This document shows, piece by piece, positions 11,745-21,274 of a DNA stretch of 33,338 nucleotides (the stretch's first letter is position 1; each line of letters begins with the position of its first letter). Source of the DNA: Catenovulum agarivorans YM01 (GTDB lineage: Bacteria > Pseudomonadota > Gammaproteobacteria > Enterobacterales > Alteromonadaceae); the NCBI RefSeq assembly GCF_000281085.1, contig NZ_JH767543.1, forward strand, positions 1 through 33,338, read 5' to 3'. The position numbers and the translations under genes are program-made. The notes beneath the pieces were generated by a model that did no database searches, had not been told where the DNA came from, and worked only from the letters and a program-made list of their open reading frames with translations.

Positions 11745-12350
11745 GGCCAAGAGCATGAACAAGTAATACATCCGCATAAGCTACAAATGCGCAATGCGGA
11801 CGTTAGTTATTATTCAAACTTAATTAGCCTTGATGCGGCAGATTTATGGTTCGAATGGTTGAAAGACAAACTCGCTTGGCAACAAGCGCACATTACTGTT
11901 TATGGAAAAACGCATCCAATACCAAGGTTGCAAGCATTCTATGCGGCTAAACCGTTAAAATACAAATATTCAGGTGAAACCTTCACTGCTGATATTTGGC
12001 CTGCTGAATTGGCGCAATTAAGAGATTTAGCTGAACAAACTTGTGGTGCAAAATTTAATTGTGTTTTGGCCAATTATTACCGAAACGGCCAAGATACTAT
12101 GGGATGGCATGCCGATGATGAAGCTGAATTAGGCAAACAACCGACCATAGCATCTTTTACTTTTGGCAGCGAACGAGAATTCTTGTTTAAACATAGGTTA
12201 TCTGGTGAACAACAAAAAGTGACCTTGCAGCATGGTAGCTTGTTGATTATGGCAAGAGACACCCAAGAGTTTTGGTTTCATAGTTTGCCTAAACGGACAA
12301 AAATTACAGATGGGCGCATCAATTTAACGTTCAGATACATATACCAGTAG
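11727..12350 (+). CDS. AlkB-family 2-oxoglutarate/Fe(II) dioxygenase
   Basis: Predicted oxidative demethylase of alkylated DNA or RNA bases such as 1-methyladenine and 3-methylcytosine. The iron ligands are visible as His128 and Asp130 in GWHADDE and His185 in FHSLPK. The 2-oxoglutarate-binding arginines are Arg197 and Arg203 in RINLTFR. The NYYRNGQDTMGWH stretch is typical of the ALKBH2/3-like subgroup. The frame opens with TTG at 11727; the first ATG is at 11787 (MRNADVSYYS) and would leave the core domain intact. The predicted rlmG promoter overlapping the first codons favours the later start. bolA follows 38 bases on. The substrate is unproven. Confidence 0.88.
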   Translation: MTLLYQGQEHEQVIHPHKLQMRNADVSYYSNLISLDAADLWFEWLKDKLAWQQAHITVYGKTHPIPRLQAFYAAKPLKYKYSGETFTADIWPAELAQLRDLAEQTCGAKFNCVLANYYRNGQDTMGWHADDEAELGKQPTIASFTFGSEREFLFKHRLSGEQQKVTLQHGSLLIMARDTQEFWFHSLPKRTKITDGRINLTFRYIYQ

Positions 12351-12388
12351 TTTGTGTATACCGGTGACAAAAATTAGAGACGTAAAAA

Positions 12389-12706
12389 ATGACAACAGAT
12401 CAAATTATCTTCGATAAATTAAAACAAAGATTTAATCCGATTGAGTTGGATGTTCAGAATGAAAGCCATATGCATTCAGGGCCAGCGACAGATTCACATT
12501 ATAAAGTTATTATTGCTTCAGACGAATTTGCCGGTAAAAGACTGATACAGTGTCACCGTGCGGTGAATGAGTGTTTAGCCGAAGAGCTCGCGGGTGCTGT
12601 CCATGCATTATCCATCCACACTTATTCGGTTGAAGAATGGCAAAGTGGAAAAGTGAATGTACCTTTGTCGCCAAAATGTTTAGGCGGTAGCAAGTCGGAC
12701 AAGTAG
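12389..12706 (+). CDS. bolA: BolA family protein
   Basis: BolA proteins pair with monothiol glutaredoxins to bind Fe-S clusters; E. coli BolA also acts as a morphology and stress regulator. The 105-residue protein has the family core with the conserved histidine segment, FAGKRLIQCHRAVNECLAEEL, where the usual RHR-V-Y is CHRAV. HMHSGP earlier in the chain matches the E. coli-type BolA pattern. The C-terminal tail is short and charged. It stands between the AlkB-like gene and the TRAP operon without visible terminators. Confidence 0.9.
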   Translation: MTTDQIIFDKLKQRFNPIELDVQNESHMHSGPATDSHYKVIIASDEFAGKRLIQCHRAVNECLAEELAGAVHALSIHTYSVEEWQSGKVNVPLSPKCLGGSKSDK

Positions 12707-12736
12707 TGGCAAACTCGCAATTTAGCCAACCTTGGG

Positions 12737-12742
12737 TATAAT
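12737..12742 (+). promoter_or_regulatory. possible -10 element before the TRAP operon
   Basis: A consensus TATAAT lies 28 bases before the small permease start. The -35 region at 17 bases (CTCGCA) is poor, so the promoter may need an activator or may not be real. Confidence 0.3.
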
Positions 12743-12769
12743 GCGCGCAAAAAATAAAATGGAATCAAA

Positions 12770-13276
12770 ATGCTTTTGCACATAAGCAATAAACTAGACG
12801 CCTTTTCTGAAACCTGCGGCAATATTGTTGCTTGGTTTGCAACTCTGATTGTTGTGTTAATGGCCGCTATTGTTTTTCTTCGTTATGGCTTTGCAATTGG
12901 CTCTATTGCTGCACAAGAACTTGTGTTGTATCTGCATTCTGCATTATTCCTATTAGGCTCAGCCTACACGCTTAAACACAATGAACATGTGCGGGTTGAT
13001 GTCTTGTATACAAAATTTACTCCGCAGAAAAAAGCTTTGGTTAATCTATTGGGTAGTTTGTTGTTACTATGGCCTGTCGTCATTGCAATCGCTGTATATA
13101 GCTGGCAATACGTTGCAGATAGCTGGATGATAATGGAAGGCTCGGTCGACGCTGGCGGTTTACCATTTGTGTATATATTGAAGAGTTTTATTATCGCATT
13201 CTGTGTGTTTTTCTTTGTGCAAGGACTAAGTGAAATCTTCAAAAATATTGCAGCGATAACAGAGGGCAAAGCATAA
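12770..13276 (+). CDS. TRAP transporter small permease (DctQ family)
   Basis: Small membrane subunit of a tripartite ATP-independent periplasmic transporter, which imports an organic acid using the sodium gradient. The 168 residues contain about four hydrophobic helices (near 18-40, 50-70, 90-112 and 130-155) and the family features FLRYGFAIGSIAAQELVLYL and LKHNEHVRVDVLY. It is the first gene of a Q-M-P set. Its stop overlaps the large permease start (TAATG), as in translationally coupled TRAP operons. Confidence 0.92.
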   Translation: MLLHISNKLDAFSETCGNIVAWFATLIVVLMAAIVFLRYGFAIGSIAAQELVLYLHSALFLLGSAYTLKHNEHVRVDVLYTKFTPQKKALVNLLGSLLLLWPVVIAIAVYSWQYVADSWMIMEGSVDAGGLPFVYILKSFIIAFCVFFFVQGLSEIFKNIAAITEGKA

Positions 13277-14649
13277 TGGAATATTTGTCTTTAGTGCTAT
13301 TTGCCGTTGTATGTTTAGTTTTACTGACTGGTTATCCAGTTGCATTTGCCTTGGCTGGAACCTCACTTATTTTTGCTTTCATCGGTTCTTTTATCGGTGT
13401 ATTTGATACAGCCTTTATGCATGCATTGCCAAGTCGCATATTTGGCATAATGAACAATCAAACCTTGCTCGCTGTGCCTTTATTTGTATTTATGGGCGTG
13501 GTATTAGAAAAATCTAAAATTGCCGAAGAACTCCTTATTTCAATCTCTCAATTGTTTTCGCGTTTTCGTGGTGGTTTAGCCATAGCTGTGGTTATGGTTG
13601 GTGCATTGCTCGCAGCAAGCACAGGCATAGTTGGCGCTACTGTTGTCACTATGGGCTTGTTGTCTTTGCCTGCTATGCTCAAACAAAAATACAACCCGTC
13701 AATTGCCTGCGGCAGCATTTGTGCTGTGGGTACACTAGGGCAGATTATTCCACCTTCAATTGCGCTGGTTTTACTCGGCGATGTTATTTCAAATGCATTT
13801 CAGCAGTCTCAATTGGATATGGGGATATTTTCTCCTGAGACGGTGTCGGTAGGTGATCTATTTGTCGGTGCAATCGTCCCTGGTGTTTTGTTGGTTGTTC
13901 TCTACTTAGTTTATTTATTGGCGGTAGCTTGGTTTAAGCCTGAATATTTACCAGCCTTTGACAGCAAAGAGAAAGTTAAATTAGGCGAGCTAATCAAAGC
14001 CGTTGTCCCTCCTATTTTATTGATTGTAATTGTTTTAGGCTCCATATTGGCAGGTTTTGCCACACCAACTGAGGCCGCAGCAATAGGCGCTTTTGGTGCA
14101 CTTATTTTAGCTTTGGTTAAAGGCGCGCTTAATATCAAAATGCTTACATCGGCAAATAAAGCGACGTTAACTTGTACCTGTATGGTCTTCTTAATTTTAA
14201 TTGGCGCTTCGGTTTTTTCTCTGGTGTTTCGTGGTTTAGGCGGCGAAGAGTTAATTGAGTCAGTATTTGAAAGTCTACCAGGTGGCGTATTTACTGCCAT
14301 GTTGTTGGTTATGGTTATTCTGTTTTTACTCGGCTTTATTCTCGACTTTATAGAAATTACTTTTGTTGTAGTGCCTATTGTTGCGCCGGTTTTACTTTCT
14401 ATGGGGCTTGATCCGGTTTGGTTAGGCATTATGATAGCAATCAATTTGCAAACATCATTCTTAACACCACCTTTTGGTTTTGCGTTATTTTATTTGCGTG
14501 GTGTCGCTGATAAAGGCATTAAAACTACACAAATATATAAAGGTGTGGTGCCATTTATTATTATTCAGTTATGTGTCCTAGTTGGTCTGGCAGTATGGCC
14601 GGAATTAGCGACTTGGTTGCCATCTGTTGTATATGCCGATGGTTTTTAG
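13276..14649 (+). CDS. TRAP transporter large permease (DctM family)
   Basis: The transport channel subunit, with about twelve hydrophobic segments over 457 residues. Family landmarks include the NNQTLLAVPLFVFMG stretch, AASTGIVGATVVTMGLLSLP, the GTLGQIIPPSI loop, FATPTEAAAIGAFGAL and the late LQTSFLTPPFGFALFYLRG. A GAGGG ribosome binding site lies inside the end of the small permease gene. The dctP-like gene follows 19 bases later. TRAP transporters of this kind are sodium symporters. Confidence 0.95.
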   Translation: MEYLSLVLFAVVCLVLLTGYPVAFALAGTSLIFAFIGSFIGVFDTAFMHALPSRIFGIMNNQTLLAVPLFVFMGVVLEKSKIAEELLISISQLFSRFRGGLAIAVVMVGALLAASTGIVGATVVTMGLLSLPAMLKQKYNPSIACGSICAVGTLGQIIPPSIALVLLGDVISNAFQQSQLDMGIFSPETVSVGDLFVGAIVPGVLLVVLYLVYLLAVAWFKPEYLPAFDSKEKVKLGELIKAVVPPILLIVIVLGSILAGFATPTEAAAIGAFGALILALVKGALNIKMLTSANKATLTCTCMVFLILIGASVFSLVFRGLGGEELIESVFESLPGGVFTAMLLVMVILFLLGFILDFIEITFVVVPIVAPVLLSMGLDPVWLGIMIAINLQTSFLTPPFGFALFYLRGVADKGIKTTQIYKGVVPFIIIQLCVLVGLAVWPELATWLPSVVYADGF

Positions 14650-14668
14650 TTTAGTTAGGTAGGAAATA

Positions 14669-15787
14669 ATGAAAAAAATTGCCATAGGATTGGTTGTTGC
14701 GCTAACAACCCTGTTATCTGCGTGTTCAAAAGATGACGCAACTGCCGTTGGTGCAACTGCACAACAAAAGTTTAAGTGGAAAATGGTTACAACATGGCCG
14801 AAAAACTTTCCTGGTTTAGGGACTATACCTCAAAGTTTTGCCGACAATGTTGAAAAAATGTCTGGTGGTCGATTAAGCATAAAGGTATTTGGGGCCGGTG
14901 AAATGGTACCAGCTCTACAAACCTTTGATGCGGTAAAAAGTGGTGCCGCACAAATGGGTCATGGCGCAGCCTATTATTGGAAAGGTAAAATCCCTGCAGC
15001 GCAGTTTTTTACTACCATTCCTTTTGGTATGAATGCACAAGAAACTAATGGTTGGTTTTATCATGGTGGCGGCAATCAGTTATGGAAAGAAGCATACGAG
15101 CCATTTGGTTTAATTCCTTTTCCTGGTGGTAACACAGGCGTGCAAATGGCCGGTTGGTTCCAAAAAGAGATAAATAGTTTAGCTGATTTTGACGGCTTAA
15201 AAATTCGTATACCTGGTTTAGCGGGTGAAGTTGTAGCTGATTTAGGTGGTATTCCAGTGCAAATGCCTGGTGGTGAATTATTTAGTGCGATGCAAAGTGG
15301 TGCGTTAGACGCTGCCGATTGGGTTGGCCCATACAATGATTTGGCTTTTGGCTTATATAAAACTGCACCTTATTATTATGTAACAGGTTGGCAAGAGCCG
15401 GGTGCTGCACTTGAGTTTATCGTTAATCAACAAGCTTTTGAGCAATTACCAACTGATTTACAAGCTATTGTTGAAATTGCCACAGAAGCAGCTAATGCAA
15501 ACATGCTTGCACTATACACAGCTAAAAATAACGAAGCTTTACAAAGTTTAAAAGAGAAGGGTGTAGAGATTCGTAAATTTCCAACTGATGTAATTGAAGC
15601 GTTAAAAGCTTCAAGTGTTAAATCAGTTAAAAACTTAGTTGCAAGCGACGAGATGGCACAAAAAATATTTGCATCTTACCAAAGGTTTTTAGCACAATCG
15701 TCAGAATATCATGCATTGACCGAACAAGATTATTTTCACAATAGAAGTGGCATTGATTGGGCACAAGCTCAAGCTGTGCAGAAATAA
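14669..15787 (+). CDS. TRAP substrate-binding lipoprotein, 2-oxo-acid-binder (TakP) type
   Basis: Periplasmic binding protein of the TRAP system. The signal peptide ends in a lipobox, LSAC with Cys19, so it is probably a membrane-anchored lipoprotein. The mature part opens FKWKMVTTWPKNFPGLGT and contains GAGEMVPALQTFDAV, GHGAAYYWKGK and DAADWVGPYND, which I recognise from TakP-like proteins that bind 2-oxo monocarboxylates such as pyruvate. The ligand is therefore a prediction by resemblance only. A TAGGA ribosome binding site precedes the ATG. The gene completes the Q-M-P operon, and fabV begins 32 bases downstream with no visible terminator between. Confidence 0.92.
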   Translation: MKKIAIGLVVALTTLLSACSKDDATAVGATAQQKFKWKMVTTWPKNFPGLGTIPQSFADNVEKMSGGRLSIKVFGAGEMVPALQTFDAVKSGAAQMGHGAAYYWKGKIPAAQFFTTIPFGMNAQETNGWFYHGGGNQLWKEAYEPFGLIPFPGGNTGVQMAGWFQKEINSLADFDGLKIRIPGLAGEVVADLGGIPVQMPGGELFSAMQSGALDAADWVGPYNDLAFGLYKTAPYYYVTGWQEPGAALEFIVNQQAFEQLPTDLQAIVEIATEAANANMLALYTAKNNEALQSLKEKGVEIRKFPTDVIEALKASSVKSVKNLVASDEMAQKIFASYQRFLAQSSEYHALTEQDYFHNRSGIDWAQAQAVQK

Positions 15788-15819
15788 ATTTAGCTAGATA
15801 AGAGAATAGGATTATACAT

Positions 15820-17004
15820 ATGGTTATTAAACCAAAAGTACGTGGTTTTATTTGTACAAATGCACACCCAGTTGGTTGTGAAGAATCAGTAAAACGCCAA
15901 ATTGAATATGTAAAAAGCAAAACGAATCCAGAAGGACCAAAAAACGTTTTAGTTATTGGTTCATCAACTGGTTATGGTTTGGCGTCACGTATCACTGCTG
16001 CGTTTGGTAGTGGTGCAAAAACTTTAGGTATCTTTTTTGAAAAAGAGCCTACTGAGAAAAAATGTGCGAGTGCGGGTTGGTACAACACTGCGGCTTTCAA
16101 TAAATTCGCTAAAGAAGCGGGTTTATGGGCTAAAAATATTAATGGCGACGCGTTTTCACACGAAATCAAAGCGAAAGCCATTGATGTTATTAAAAAAGAA
16201 CTCGGCAAAATTGATTTAGTTATTTATAGCCTAGCTTCTCCACGCAGAACAGATCCTGACACTGGCGAAGTTTACTCTTCAACTTTAAAGCCAATCGGCC
16301 AAACAGTCACGACTAAAAACTTAAATACTTCAAAGCGTGAAATTGACGAAGTAACAGTTGAAGCTGCAAATGAAGCTGAAATTCAAGGCACAATCGACGT
16401 TATGGGTGGTGCTGATTGGGAATTATGGATCAAAGCTCTACAAGAAGCTGACGTGTTAGCTGAAGGCTTTAAAACGACTGCTTATACTTATATTGGTAAA
16501 AAACTAACTTGGCCAATTTATGGTCATGCAACAATTGGTAAAGCGAAAGAAGACTTAGACAGAGCTGCTGCTGCAATTAAACAGTCTACTGATGGCTTGA
16601 GTGGTGAAGCTTATGTAACTTCACTAAATGCAGTTGTGACTCAAGCGAGTTCAGCTATTCCGATTATGCCTTTATATATTTCTGCTTTATTCAAAGTAAT
16701 GAAAGAGCAGGGTACATACGAAGGTGTTATTGAACAAATTCAAGCTTTATTCTCTGAAAACTTATATGGTGACAATCCACGTTTTGATGAAGCGGGTCGT
16801 TTAAGCCAAAACTACAAAGAATTAGAAGATAAAGTACAAGATGCGGTACAAATTATTTGGGATTCAGTAACAACTGAAACTATTGATGATTTGACTGATT
16901 ACATCAGCTACAACCGTGAGTTTTTACACTTATTCGGTTTTGAATATGACAATGTTGATTATGACGCTGACGTTAGCCCTTTGGTTGAGTTAGAACTTGA
17001 ATAA
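15820..17004 (+). CDS. fabV: enoyl-[acyl-carrier-protein] reductase FabV
   Basis: Reduces trans-2-enoyl-ACP with NADH in the last step of each fatty-acid elongation cycle. The family active site Y-X8-K is present as Tyr234 to Lys243 in the segment [11 protein letters not shown], longer than the Y-X6-K of FabI. The NADH-binding loop is GSSTGYG at 47-53. The length of 394 residues and the N-terminus [20 protein letters not shown] are typical. FabV enzymes known from Vibrio and Pseudomonas are poorly inhibited by triclosan. The gene may be read from the TRAP operon or from its own promoter, and a terminator follows it. Confidence 0.96.
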   Translation: MVIKPKVRGFICTNAHPVGCEESVKRQIEYVKSKTNPEGPKNVLVIGSSTGYGLASRITAAFGSGAKTLGIFFEKEPTEKKCASAGWYNTAAFNKFAKEAGLWAKNINGDAFSHEIKAKAIDVIKKELGKIDLVIYSLASPRRTDPDTGEVYSSTLKPIGQTVTTKNLNTSKREIDEVTVEAANEAEIQGTIDVMGGADWELWIKALQEADVLAEGFKTTAYTYIGKKLTWPIYGHATIGKAKEDLDRAAAAIKQSTDGLSGEAYVTSLNAVVTQASSAIPIMPLYISALFKVMKEQGTYEGVIEQIQALFSENLYGDNPRFDEAGRLSQNYKELEDKVQDAVQIIWDSVTTETIDDLTDYISYNREFLHLFGFEYDNVDYDADVSPLVELELE

Positions 17005-17038
17005 TTGACCTTTAATCAGTAAATCTGGTTTTGTTAAT

Positions 17039-17067
17039 AAAGGGCGTTTTATACGCCCTTTATTTTT
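17039..17067 (+). terminator. rho-independent terminator of fabV
   Basis: AAAGGGCGT (17039-17047) and ACGCCCTTT (17053-17061) form a 9-bp stem with a 5-base loop, followed by ATTTTT. It separates fabV from the nqr promoter region. Confidence 0.9.
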
Positions 17068-17107
17068 GCAGAAATAAAATAGAACAAAAAAACAGCAAAT
17101 CATTCTG

Positions 17108-17130
17108 TTTTCAAATTGTCAATTTGAAAA
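17108..17130. promoter_or_regulatory. perfect palindrome overlapping the nqr -35 element
   Basis: TTTTCAAATTG (17108-17118) and CAATTTGAAAA (17120-17130) are exact inverted repeats around one central T. The A+T-rich arms make it a poor RNA terminator and a good candidate protein-binding site. It covers the candidate -35 hexamer TTGTCA. Confidence 0.5.
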
Positions 17131-17144
17131 ATTTAACCTAATCT
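17116..17144 (+). promoter_or_regulatory. probable sigma-70 promoter of the nqr operon
   Basis: TTGTCA (17116-17121) and TAATCT (17139-17144) are 17 bases apart. Transcription from here would give a leader of about 170 bases before nqrA. Confidence 0.5.
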
Positions 17145-17189
17145 CAATCAAATCAGTATTTTTCGTGGATACATAGGGTAAAACAATGT

Positions 17190-17262
17190 TAAAATCCGCG
17201 GGTTTTATATATAGCTATAAATAGCGACAAATCGCAAAGAAGCTAATCGTTTGAAATTAGCT
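17190..17262 (+). promoter_or_regulatory. structured leader upstream of nqrA
   Basis: Three small inverted repeats follow one another: TAAAATCCGCGGGTTTTA (17190-17207, one mismatch), GCGA/TCGC around CAAA (17224-17235), and AGCTAAT/ATTAGCT around 8 bases (17241-17262). They could be binding sites or leader RNA hairpins. I recognise no known riboswitch. Confidence 0.35.
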
Positions 17263-17321
17263 CGATAGCGCTAAAGCGAACCATATTCCAAATTTCGTTT
17301 TAAACCTTAAAAACAAGTGCA

Positions 17322-18662
17322 ATGAGTATGATAACTATCAAGAAAGGCTTGGATGTTCCTGTCTCAGGGACTCCACAACAAGCAATATCTGACGGCAAAG
17401 CTGTCACAAAAGTTGCTATCCTTGGTGAAGAATACATTGGCATGCGTCCTACTATGAGCGTCCGCGTTGACGACGTAGTTAAAAAAGGACAGGTTCTTTT
17501 TGCTGACAAAAAGAATCCCGGTGTACAATTCACTGCGCCAGCAGCAGGGGTAGTTAAAGAAATTAATCGTGGTGCTAAGCGTGTTTTACAGTCTGTTGTT
17601 ATTGAAGTTCAAGGCGACGACAAAGTAGAATTTGCTAAAACAGCTGCGGATCAACTTGGCTCATTAGAGCGTCAACAAATTGTTGATACTTTAGTTGAAT
17701 CAGGTTTATGGACTGCCTTAAGAACGCGTCCATTCAGCAAAATCCCAGCAGTAGATGCCACTCCTTCTTCATTATTCGTTACGGCAATTGATACCAACCC
17801 ATTAGCAGCTGATCCTGCGGTTGTATTGAAAGGCCAAGAAGAAGACTTCAAAAACGGTTTAGCATTACTTGCTAAATTGGCTCCAAAAACCTTCTTATGT
17901 AAAGCTCCAGGCGCAGATATTCCTAGCGTTGATGGCGTACAAGTAGAAGAGTTTGGTGGTGTACACCCAGCTGGTTTAGCTGGTACACATATCCACTTCT
18001 TAGACCCTGTCAGCATGGAAAAGCAAGTTTGGCACATTAACTACCAAGACGTAGTTGCAGTAGGCCAATTGTTTACCACTGGTGAATTGCCAAATACACG
18101 TGTTGTTGCATTAGCAGGCCCTGCTGTTAACAATCCTCGTTTAGTTAAAACGCTAGTTGGCGCAAGCCTTGAGCAATTAACTGACGGTGAAGTTGCAGAC
18201 GGTGAATTACGTGTGATTTCTGGTTCAGTATTAGCTGGTCACGATGCAGGTGGTGTACACGGTTATTTAGGCCGTTACGCAACACAAGTTTCTGTATTAG
18301 CCGAAGGTCGTGAAAAAGAATTGTTTGGTTGGATTGCACCTGGTGCAAGCATGTTCTCAATCACTCGTGCGTATCTTTCTCACTTATCTCCAAGCAAGTT
18401 ATTCAACTTCACAACAACAACTCGTGGTTCTGATCGCGCTATGGTTCCAATCGGAAACTACGAGCGTGTTATGCCATTAGATATCATCCCAACTTTATTG
18501 TTGCGTGATTTGGTTGCTGGCGACGTTGATTCAGCTCAATCTTTGGGTTGTTTGGAATTAGACGAAGAAGATTTAGCACTTTGTACTTTCGTTTGTCCAG
18601 GCAAATACGACTATGGTTCGATCTTGCGTTCACGTTTAACGCAAATCGAGAAGGAGGGCTAA
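17322..18662 (+). CDS. nqrA: Na+-translocating NADH:quinone reductase subunit A
   Basis: Peripheral subunit of the respiratory sodium pump, linked in the literature to quinone binding. The sequence follows Vibrio NqrA throughout: [86 protein letters not shown] and [22 protein letters not shown]. Known homologues begin MITIKKGL, so the ATG at 17328 may be the true start rather than 17322; neither has a clear ribosome binding site. It opens the eight-gene nqrABCDEF-apbE-nqrM operon, with nqrB one base after its stop. Confidence 0.97.
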   Translation: MSMITIKKGLDVPVSGTPQQAISDGKAVTKVAILGEEYIGMRPTMSVRVDDVVKKGQVLFADKKNPGVQFTAPAAGVVKEINRGAKRVLQSVVIEVQGDDKVEFAKTAADQLGSLERQQIVDTLVESGLWTALRTRPFSKIPAVDATPSSLFVTAIDTNPLAADPAVVLKGQEEDFKNGLALLAKLAPKTFLCKAPGADIPSVDGVQVEEFGGVHPAGLAGTHIHFLDPVSMEKQVWHINYQDVVAVGQLFTTGELPNTRVVALAGPAVNNPRLVKTLVGASLEQLTDGEVADGELRVISGSVLAGHDAGGVHGYLGRYATQVSVLAEGREKELFGWIAPGASMFSITRAYLSHLSPSKLFNFTTTTRGSDRAMVPIGNYERVMPLDIIPTLLLRDLVAGDVDSAQSLGCLELDEEDLALCTFVCPGKYDYGSILRSRLTQIEKEG

Positions 18663-18663
18663 G

Positions 18664-19863
18664 ATGGGTTTAAAGTCCTATTTAGAAGAAATTGAGCCGC
18701 TATTTGAAAAAGGCGGTAAATATGAAAAGTGGTATGCGTTGTATGAAGCAGCTGCAACTATTTTTTATACGCCAGGCTTAGTGACTAAAGGTCGTACTCA
18801 CATTCGTGACAGTATCGATCTTAAGCGCATCATGATCCTTGTATGGATGATGACTTTCCCTGCAATGTTTTACGGTATGTACAACATTGGTTTACAAGCA
18901 GAAGCTGCAATTGCTGCTGGTGCTGGTTTACCACAAACTTGGCAAGTTGATTTATTCACTGCATTAGGCGGAACGCTAGAAGGCAGCGGGTGGGGCGGTA
19001 AAATGTTCTACGGTGCTATGTTCTTCTTACCTATTTATGCGGTTACTTTCGCTGTAGGTGGTTTCTGGGAAGTATTATTTGCTTCAATCCGCAAACATGA
19101 AGTAAACGAAGGTTTCTTCGTAACTTCAGTATTATTTGCATTGATTTTGCCAGCAACAATTCCTTTATGGCAGGTTGCTTTAGGTATTACTTTCGGTGTG
19201 GTAATTGGTAAAGAAGTATTTGGTGGTACTGGCCGTAACTTCTTAAACCCTGCATTAGCGGGTCGTGCATTCTTATTCTTCGCTTATCCTGCACAAATTT
19301 CAGGTGATGGCGTTTGGGTTGCTGCTGACGGTTTCTCTGGTGCTACTTTATTAAGCCAAGCTGCACAAGGTCAATTAGACTACGCATTAACTGGCCAATG
19401 GTGGGATGCATTCTACGGTAATATCGCAGGTTCTATGGGTGAAGTTTCAACTCTAGCTATCTTGATTGGTGGTTTAGCGTTAATTTACTTCCGCATTGCT
19501 TCATGGCGCATCGTATTAGGTACTTTTGCTGGTATGGCTATTTTCTCTACCATGTTTAACTTAATTGGTAGCGACACTAATCCATTATTTGCTATGCCTT
19601 GGTACTGGCATTTAGTAATTGGTGGTTTTGCATTCGGTATGATGTTCATGGCAACTGATCCAGTATCAGCTTCATTTACCAACCAAGGTAAATGGGCATA
19701 CGGTATTTTGATTGGTTTCATGGTGGTTATGATCCGTGTAGTTAACCCTGCATACCCAGAAGGTATGATGTTGGCTATCTTATTTGCGAATGTTTTCGCG
19801 CCATTATTTGACCACTTCGTTGTATCTGCAAACATCAAGCGGAGGTTAGCACGTAATGTCTAA
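18664..19863 (+). CDS. nqrB: Na+-translocating NADH:quinone reductase subunit B
   Basis: Membrane subunit of the sodium pump carrying covalent FMN and, in studied enzymes, riboflavin and the main ion-translocation path. The flavinylation motif [10 protein letters not shown] is at residues 222-231, with Thr228 the expected FMN attachment site, made by ApbE. The NqrB-typical segments [20 protein letters not shown] and [20 protein letters not shown] are present, with about ten hydrophobic helices. A ribosome binding site lies in the end of nqrA (GGAGGG). The nqrC start lies 8 bases inside its 3' end. Confidence 0.97.
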   Translation: MGLKSYLEEIEPLFEKGGKYEKWYALYEAAATIFYTPGLVTKGRTHIRDSIDLKRIMILVWMMTFPAMFYGMYNIGLQAEAAIAAGAGLPQTWQVDLFTALGGTLEGSGWGGKMFYGAMFFLPIYAVTFAVGGFWEVLFASIRKHEVNEGFFVTSVLFALILPATIPLWQVALGITFGVVIGKEVFGGTGRNFLNPALAGRAFLFFAYPAQISGDGVWVAADGFSGATLLSQAAQGQLDYALTGQWWDAFYGNIAGSMGEVSTLAILIGGLALIYFRIASWRIVLGTFAGMAIFSTMFNLIGSDTNPLFAMPWYWHLVIGGFAFGMMFMATDPVSASFTNQGKWAYGILIGFMVVMIRVVNPAYPEGMMLAILFANVFAPLFDHFVVSANIKRRLARNV

Positions 19864-20635
19864 AGGAAATGATTCAATCAGCAAAACGCTGACGGTTGTT
19901 ATTTCACTTTGTTTGGTCTGTGCGATTATTGTTGCGGGTTCTGCGGTTGCTTTACGCCCTCAGCAAGAAGAAAACAAAGCATTAGATAAACAAAAAAATA
20001 TTCTATTAGCAGCTGATTTATTACCAGCAGGCGCAACTGCCGCTGAAATTAAACAGCGCTACAAAAACTTAATTACTGCAAAAGTTGTTAACTTAGAAAC
20101 AGGCGAATACGTTGATAGTATTAATGCAGATACTTTCGACCAACGCGCGTCTGCTAAAGAGCCTAGTACTTCTATTACTTTGACTCAAGAGCAAGACGTA
20201 GCGAGCATTAAACGTCGTTCTAACAATGCAGTGGTTTATTTAGCGAAAAACGAGCAAGGCGAGTTTTTAAGCTATGTATTACCAGTTCATGGTTATGGGT
20301 TATGGTCAACAATGTACGCATTTGTTGCGGTAAAACCTGATGCCAATACTATTATCAACTTAAACTACTATGAGCAAGGTGAAACCCCTGGATTAGGTGC
20401 TGAAATTGAGAATCCTAAATGGAAAGCAATTTGGGTTGGTAAGAAGATTTACAACGACCAAGGCGAAATGTCTATCGAGATTGTTAAAGGCGAAGCACCT
20501 AAAGGTACTGAGCACAAAATCGATGGTCTATCTGGTGCGACTCTAACAAGTAACGGTGTGCAATTCACATTCGATTTCTGGTTAGGCGAGCTAGGTTTCA
20601 AAAAATACCTAGAAACACAGCGTCAAGGAGCATAA
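19856..20635 (+). CDS. nqrC: Na+-translocating NADH:quinone reductase subunit C
   Basis: Subunit with one N-terminal membrane helix (about 10-32) and a periplasmic FMN-bearing domain. The flavinylation motif [10 protein letters not shown] is at residues 223-232, with Thr229 the predicted FMN-phosphoester site. [14 protein letters not shown] matches the family. The ATG overlaps the nqrB end by 8 bases behind a GGAGG ribosome binding site, so translation is coupled. The length of 259 residues is usual. nqrD follows 3 bases after the stop. Confidence 0.97.
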   Translation: MSKGNDSISKTLTVVISLCLVCAIIVAGSAVALRPQQEENKALDKQKNILLAADLLPAGATAAEIKQRYKNLITAKVVNLETGEYVDSINADTFDQRASAKEPSTSITLTQEQDVASIKRRSNNAVVYLAKNEQGEFLSYVLPVHGYGLWSTMYAFVAVKPDANTIINLNYYEQGETPGLGAEIENPKWKAIWVGKKIYNDQGEMSIEIVKGEAPKGTEHKIDGLSGATLTSNGVQFTFDFWLGELGFKKYLETQRQGA

Positions 20636-20638
20636 TTC

Positions 20639-21265
20639 ATGGCTAAAAGTAGCGAAGCTCAAAAGGTTCTATTTGGACCGATTTTTGCGAACAACCCTAT
20701 TGCGTTGCAAGTATTGGGTATCTGTTCTGCATTAGCTGTAACAAGCAAAATGGAAACAACCATTGTAATGTGTATCGCGTTAACTTTTGTTACTGCGTTC
20801 TCAAGCTTGTTTATATCTATTATTCGTAATCATATTCCATCAAGCGTACGTATCATCGTGCAAATGACCATTATTGCTTCATTGGTAATCTTGGTTGATC
20901 AGTTATTAAAAGCTTACGCATATGACATTGCTAAACAGTTGTCAGTATTCGTTGGTTTGATCATTACTAACTGTATCGTAATGGGTCGTGCAGAAGCGTA
21001 TGCGATGAAGAGTCCGCCGTTTATGAGTTTCTTAGATGGTATTGGTAACGGCTTAGGTTATAGTGTTGTATTAATCACTGTTGGTGTTATCCGTGAACTA
21101 TTTGGTTCTGGTAGCTTATTCGGTGTTGAAATTTTACCACTTGTTTCAAACGGTGGTTGGTATCAACCTATGGGCTTATTGTTAATGCCACCTAGCGCTT
21201 TCTTCATCATTGGTTTATTCATCTGGGTTTTACGTACTTTCCGTAAAGAACAGGTAGAAAAATAA
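20639..21265 (+). CDS. nqrD: Na+-translocating NADH:quinone reductase subunit D
   Basis: Polytopic membrane subunit, about six helices over 208 residues, homologous to RnfE. With NqrE it holds an iron centre between the two proteins. The cysteines expected as ligands, Cys29 ([10 protein letters not shown]) and Cys112 ([15 protein letters not shown]), are both present. The ending [20 protein letters not shown] is family-like. A GGAG ribosome binding site precedes it in the nqrC tail. Confidence 0.97.
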   Translation: MAKSSEAQKVLFGPIFANNPIALQVLGICSALAVTSKMETTIVMCIALTFVTAFSSLFISIIRNHIPSSVRIIVQMTIIASLVILVDQLLKAYAYDIAKQLSVFVGLIITNCIVMGRAEAYAMKSPPFMSFLDGIGNGLGYSVVLITVGVIRELFGSGSLFGVEILPLVSNGGWYQPMGLLLMPPSAFFIIGLFIWVLRTFRKEQVEK

Positions 21266-21274
21266 GAGGCTGAG

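Noticed and set aside
13911-14444. 177-codon open frame on the minus strand inside the TRAP large permease gene
   Set aside because: It is antisense to a certain gene. The repetitive Thr/Ile/Lys-rich product is what a membrane protein gene gives in reverse.
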